From NCBI GenBank assembly GCA_001051155.2, contig JYIP02000004.1:311576-375575 (forward strand): a stretch of 64,000 nt of DNA, given 5' to 3'. Shown in pieces: positions 62,516 through 64,000 of this stretch. The notes beneath the pieces were generated by a model. That model had not been told where the DNA came from. It made no database searches and saw only the letters and a list, made by a program, of their open reading frames with translations. The translations under genes and the position numbers were made by a program. The first letter of the stretch is position 1, and every line of letters begins with the position of its first letter. The DNA is from Chrysoporthe austroafricana (taxonomy: Eukaryota > Ascomycota > Sordariomycetes > Diaporthales > Cryphonectriaceae).

Positions 62516-64000
62516 ATGAGGGACTCGGCTGCCGTTGTCCTTCTCTGGCTGGCGAGCTTTGGCTCCGCCGCCGCCATCAACGAGGTACGCACGCATGCCC
62601 TACACACACACCTGAGTGAGGCTCATGATCTCGATCATGCTCGCTCTACACACTCACACTCACTCATCCTGTGGGCGGCGGACTGGACTGGGCCAGCCTG
62701 AGGTGGGGGCCGGAGTGGGCTCGTCCGCCTGCTTCTGAGCAGCAGACGAGGCCCACACAGGTTGAGACCCTCCCACCGGAGCCGTACCATCCGCCAAGAT
62801 AAGGATCAACAGGGCTCCGCTCGAGTGAGCCGCGCTGGCGGGAACCCTGGCTGACATCACACCACAGGTCCATGAGCGGCAGTCCGAGCTCGCCTACTCG
62901 GAACCGTTCTATCCCTCGCCATGGATGGACCCAAATGCAGACGGCTGGGCGGACGCCTATGCGAAGGCCAAGGCCATCGTCTCCCAGATGACCATCCTGG
63001 AGAAGGTGAACCTGACGACGGGTATCGGGTGAGTTATTCCAGACGGCATGGCTTCTTGTGTGCGGTGAGAGGGCGAGAGAGGCTGACAGGAAGATACACA
63101 GCTGGGAGAGCGGCCTCTGCGTGGGCAACACGGGCAGCGTGCCCCGGCTGGGGATCCGCGGCCTGTGCCTGCAGGACTCGCCGCTCGGCGTGCGCTTCGC
63201 CGACTGGGTCTCGGCCTTCCCCTCGGGCCAGCTCACGGCGGCGACCTGGAGCCGCGACCTGATGTACCAGCGGGGCGTGGCCATGGGCCAGGAGCACAAG
63301 GGCAAGGGCATCGACGTCCAGCTGGGCCCCGTCGCCGGGCCCCTCGGCCGCGCGCCCGAGGCCGGCCGGAACTGGGAGGGCTTCTCGCCCGACCCCGTCC
63401 TGACCGGCGTTGGCATGGCTGAGACCATCAAGGGCATCCAGAGCGAGGGCGTCATGGCGACGGCCAAGCACTACCTCGGCAACGAGCAAGAGCACTTCCG
63501 ACAGGCGCCCGAGTCGCAGGACTACGGCTTCAACATCACGGAGTCGATCTCGGCGAATATCGACGACAAGACCCTGCACGAGCTCTACCTCTGGCCCTTC
63601 GCGGACGCCGTCAAGGCCGGCGTGGGCTCCGTCATGTGCTCGTATAACCAGGTCAACAACTCGTACTCATGCCAGAACTCCAAGATGCTGAACAACATCC
63701 TGAAGGGCGAGCTCGGCTTCCAGGGCTTCGTCATGAGCGACTGGTCCGCGCAGCACACCGGCGTCGCGTCCGCCGTCGCCGGCCTGGACATGACCATGCC
63801 CGGTGACACGGGCTTCGACACCGGCGAGTCGTTCTGGGGCTCTAACCTCACCGTCGCCGTCCTCAACGGCACCCTGCCGCTGTACCGCCTCGACGACATG
63901 GCCATGAGGATCATGGCCTCCTTCTACAAGGTCGGCCTCACCCTGGACGACCCCGAGCCCAACTTCTCCTCCTGGACGCGCGAGACCTACCAGAACGTCC
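62516..64000 (+). CDS. GH3 beta-glucosidase, secreted (5' part, continues beyond window)
   Basis: Exons 62516-62584, 62868-63028 and 63102 onward; about 376 residues are visible. A signal peptide (MRDSAAVVLLWLASFGSAAA) is followed by the typical mature start SEPFYPSPWMDPNADGWADA. GH3 landmarks: KVNLTTGIGWE, GNTGSVPRLGIRGLCLQDSP, FPSGQLTAATW, QLGPVAGPLGRAPEAGRNWE, ATAKHYLGNEQEHFRQ, SVMCSYNQVNNSYSCQNS and GFVMSDWSAQH, where Asp290 is the catalytic nucleophile. Such enzymes hydrolyse cellobiose and other beta-glucosides outside the cell during cellulose breakdown. The first intron is long for this genome (283 nt) but has good GTACGC and CACCACAG ends; the second is 73 nt. The C-terminal half, including the acid/base Glu and fibronectin-like domain, lies outside the window. 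Confidence 0.95.

Overview
This window looks like nuclear DNA of a filamentous ascomycete (Pezizomycotina, probably a Sordariomycete). The supporting signs are genes split by short introns (about 50-100 nt) with GT-AG sites and CTAAC/CTGAC-like branch points, GC-rich third codon positions, a fungal-type cytosolic acetyl-CoA carboxylase, a NudE dynein regulator, a Pth11/rhodopsin-type membrane protein, WSC-domain cell-wall proteins, fungal P450s and a secreted GH3 beta-glucosidase. I see no rRNA, convincing tRNA, CRISPR array or intact transposon. All exon boundaries were placed by eye from splice consensus, reading frame and family similarity.

Layout. 0.7-2.7 kb: nudE-like coiled-coil gene (+). 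3.6-5.5 kb: five-exon cytochrome P450 (-), with a candidate 55-residue membrane protein divergent to it at 6.2 kb. 7.6-9.6 kb: rhodopsin-domain (Pth11-like) membrane protein (+) with an oversized intron and a frame break near its 3' end. 9.6-14.5 kb: long GC-rich gene-free stretch with microsatellites, ending in the leader of ACC1. 14.5-21.6 kb: ACC1 (+), the best-supported gene. 23.1-24.6 kb: uncharacterised gene (-) with a frame break in a C8 run. 24.8-27.6 kb: gene-poor, stop-rich sequence. 27.6-29.7 kb: large protein (-), possibly CorA-like. 31.3-32.5 kb: intron-free SsuD-type flavin monooxygenase (-). 34.4-36.2 kb: second P450, of CYP7/CYP8-like type (+). 36.3-37.4 kb: uncharacterised gene (-). 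37.4-41.0 kb: AT-rich, gene-poor. 41.1-42.9 kb: amino-acid permease (+) with a micro-exon. 43.7-46.9 kb: membrane GT2 glycosyltransferase (-). 49.2-50.7 kb: membrane-anchored GH16 glucanase/transglycosidase (-). 53.9-59.0 kb: very large secreted beta-propeller/WSC protein (+). 62.5-64.0 kb: 5' part of a GH3 beta-glucosidase (+), running off the end.

How the genes may work together. ACC1 and nudE are housekeeping genes. The right-hand third is rich in carbohydrate and surface functions: a GT2 polysaccharide synthase-like enzyme, a GH16 enzyme with an N-terminal membrane anchor on the same strand, a multi-WSC secreted protein and a cellobiose-type GH3 enzyme. A joint role of GT2 and GH16 in making and trimming a wall or extracellular glucan is a reasonable inference but is not shown by the sequence. 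The most unusual structural signals are three introns that fit GC-AG sites better than GT-AG (two in one P450), a 5-nt micro-exon in the permease, and two single-base frame breaks in homopolymers, which could be sequence errors or decay.
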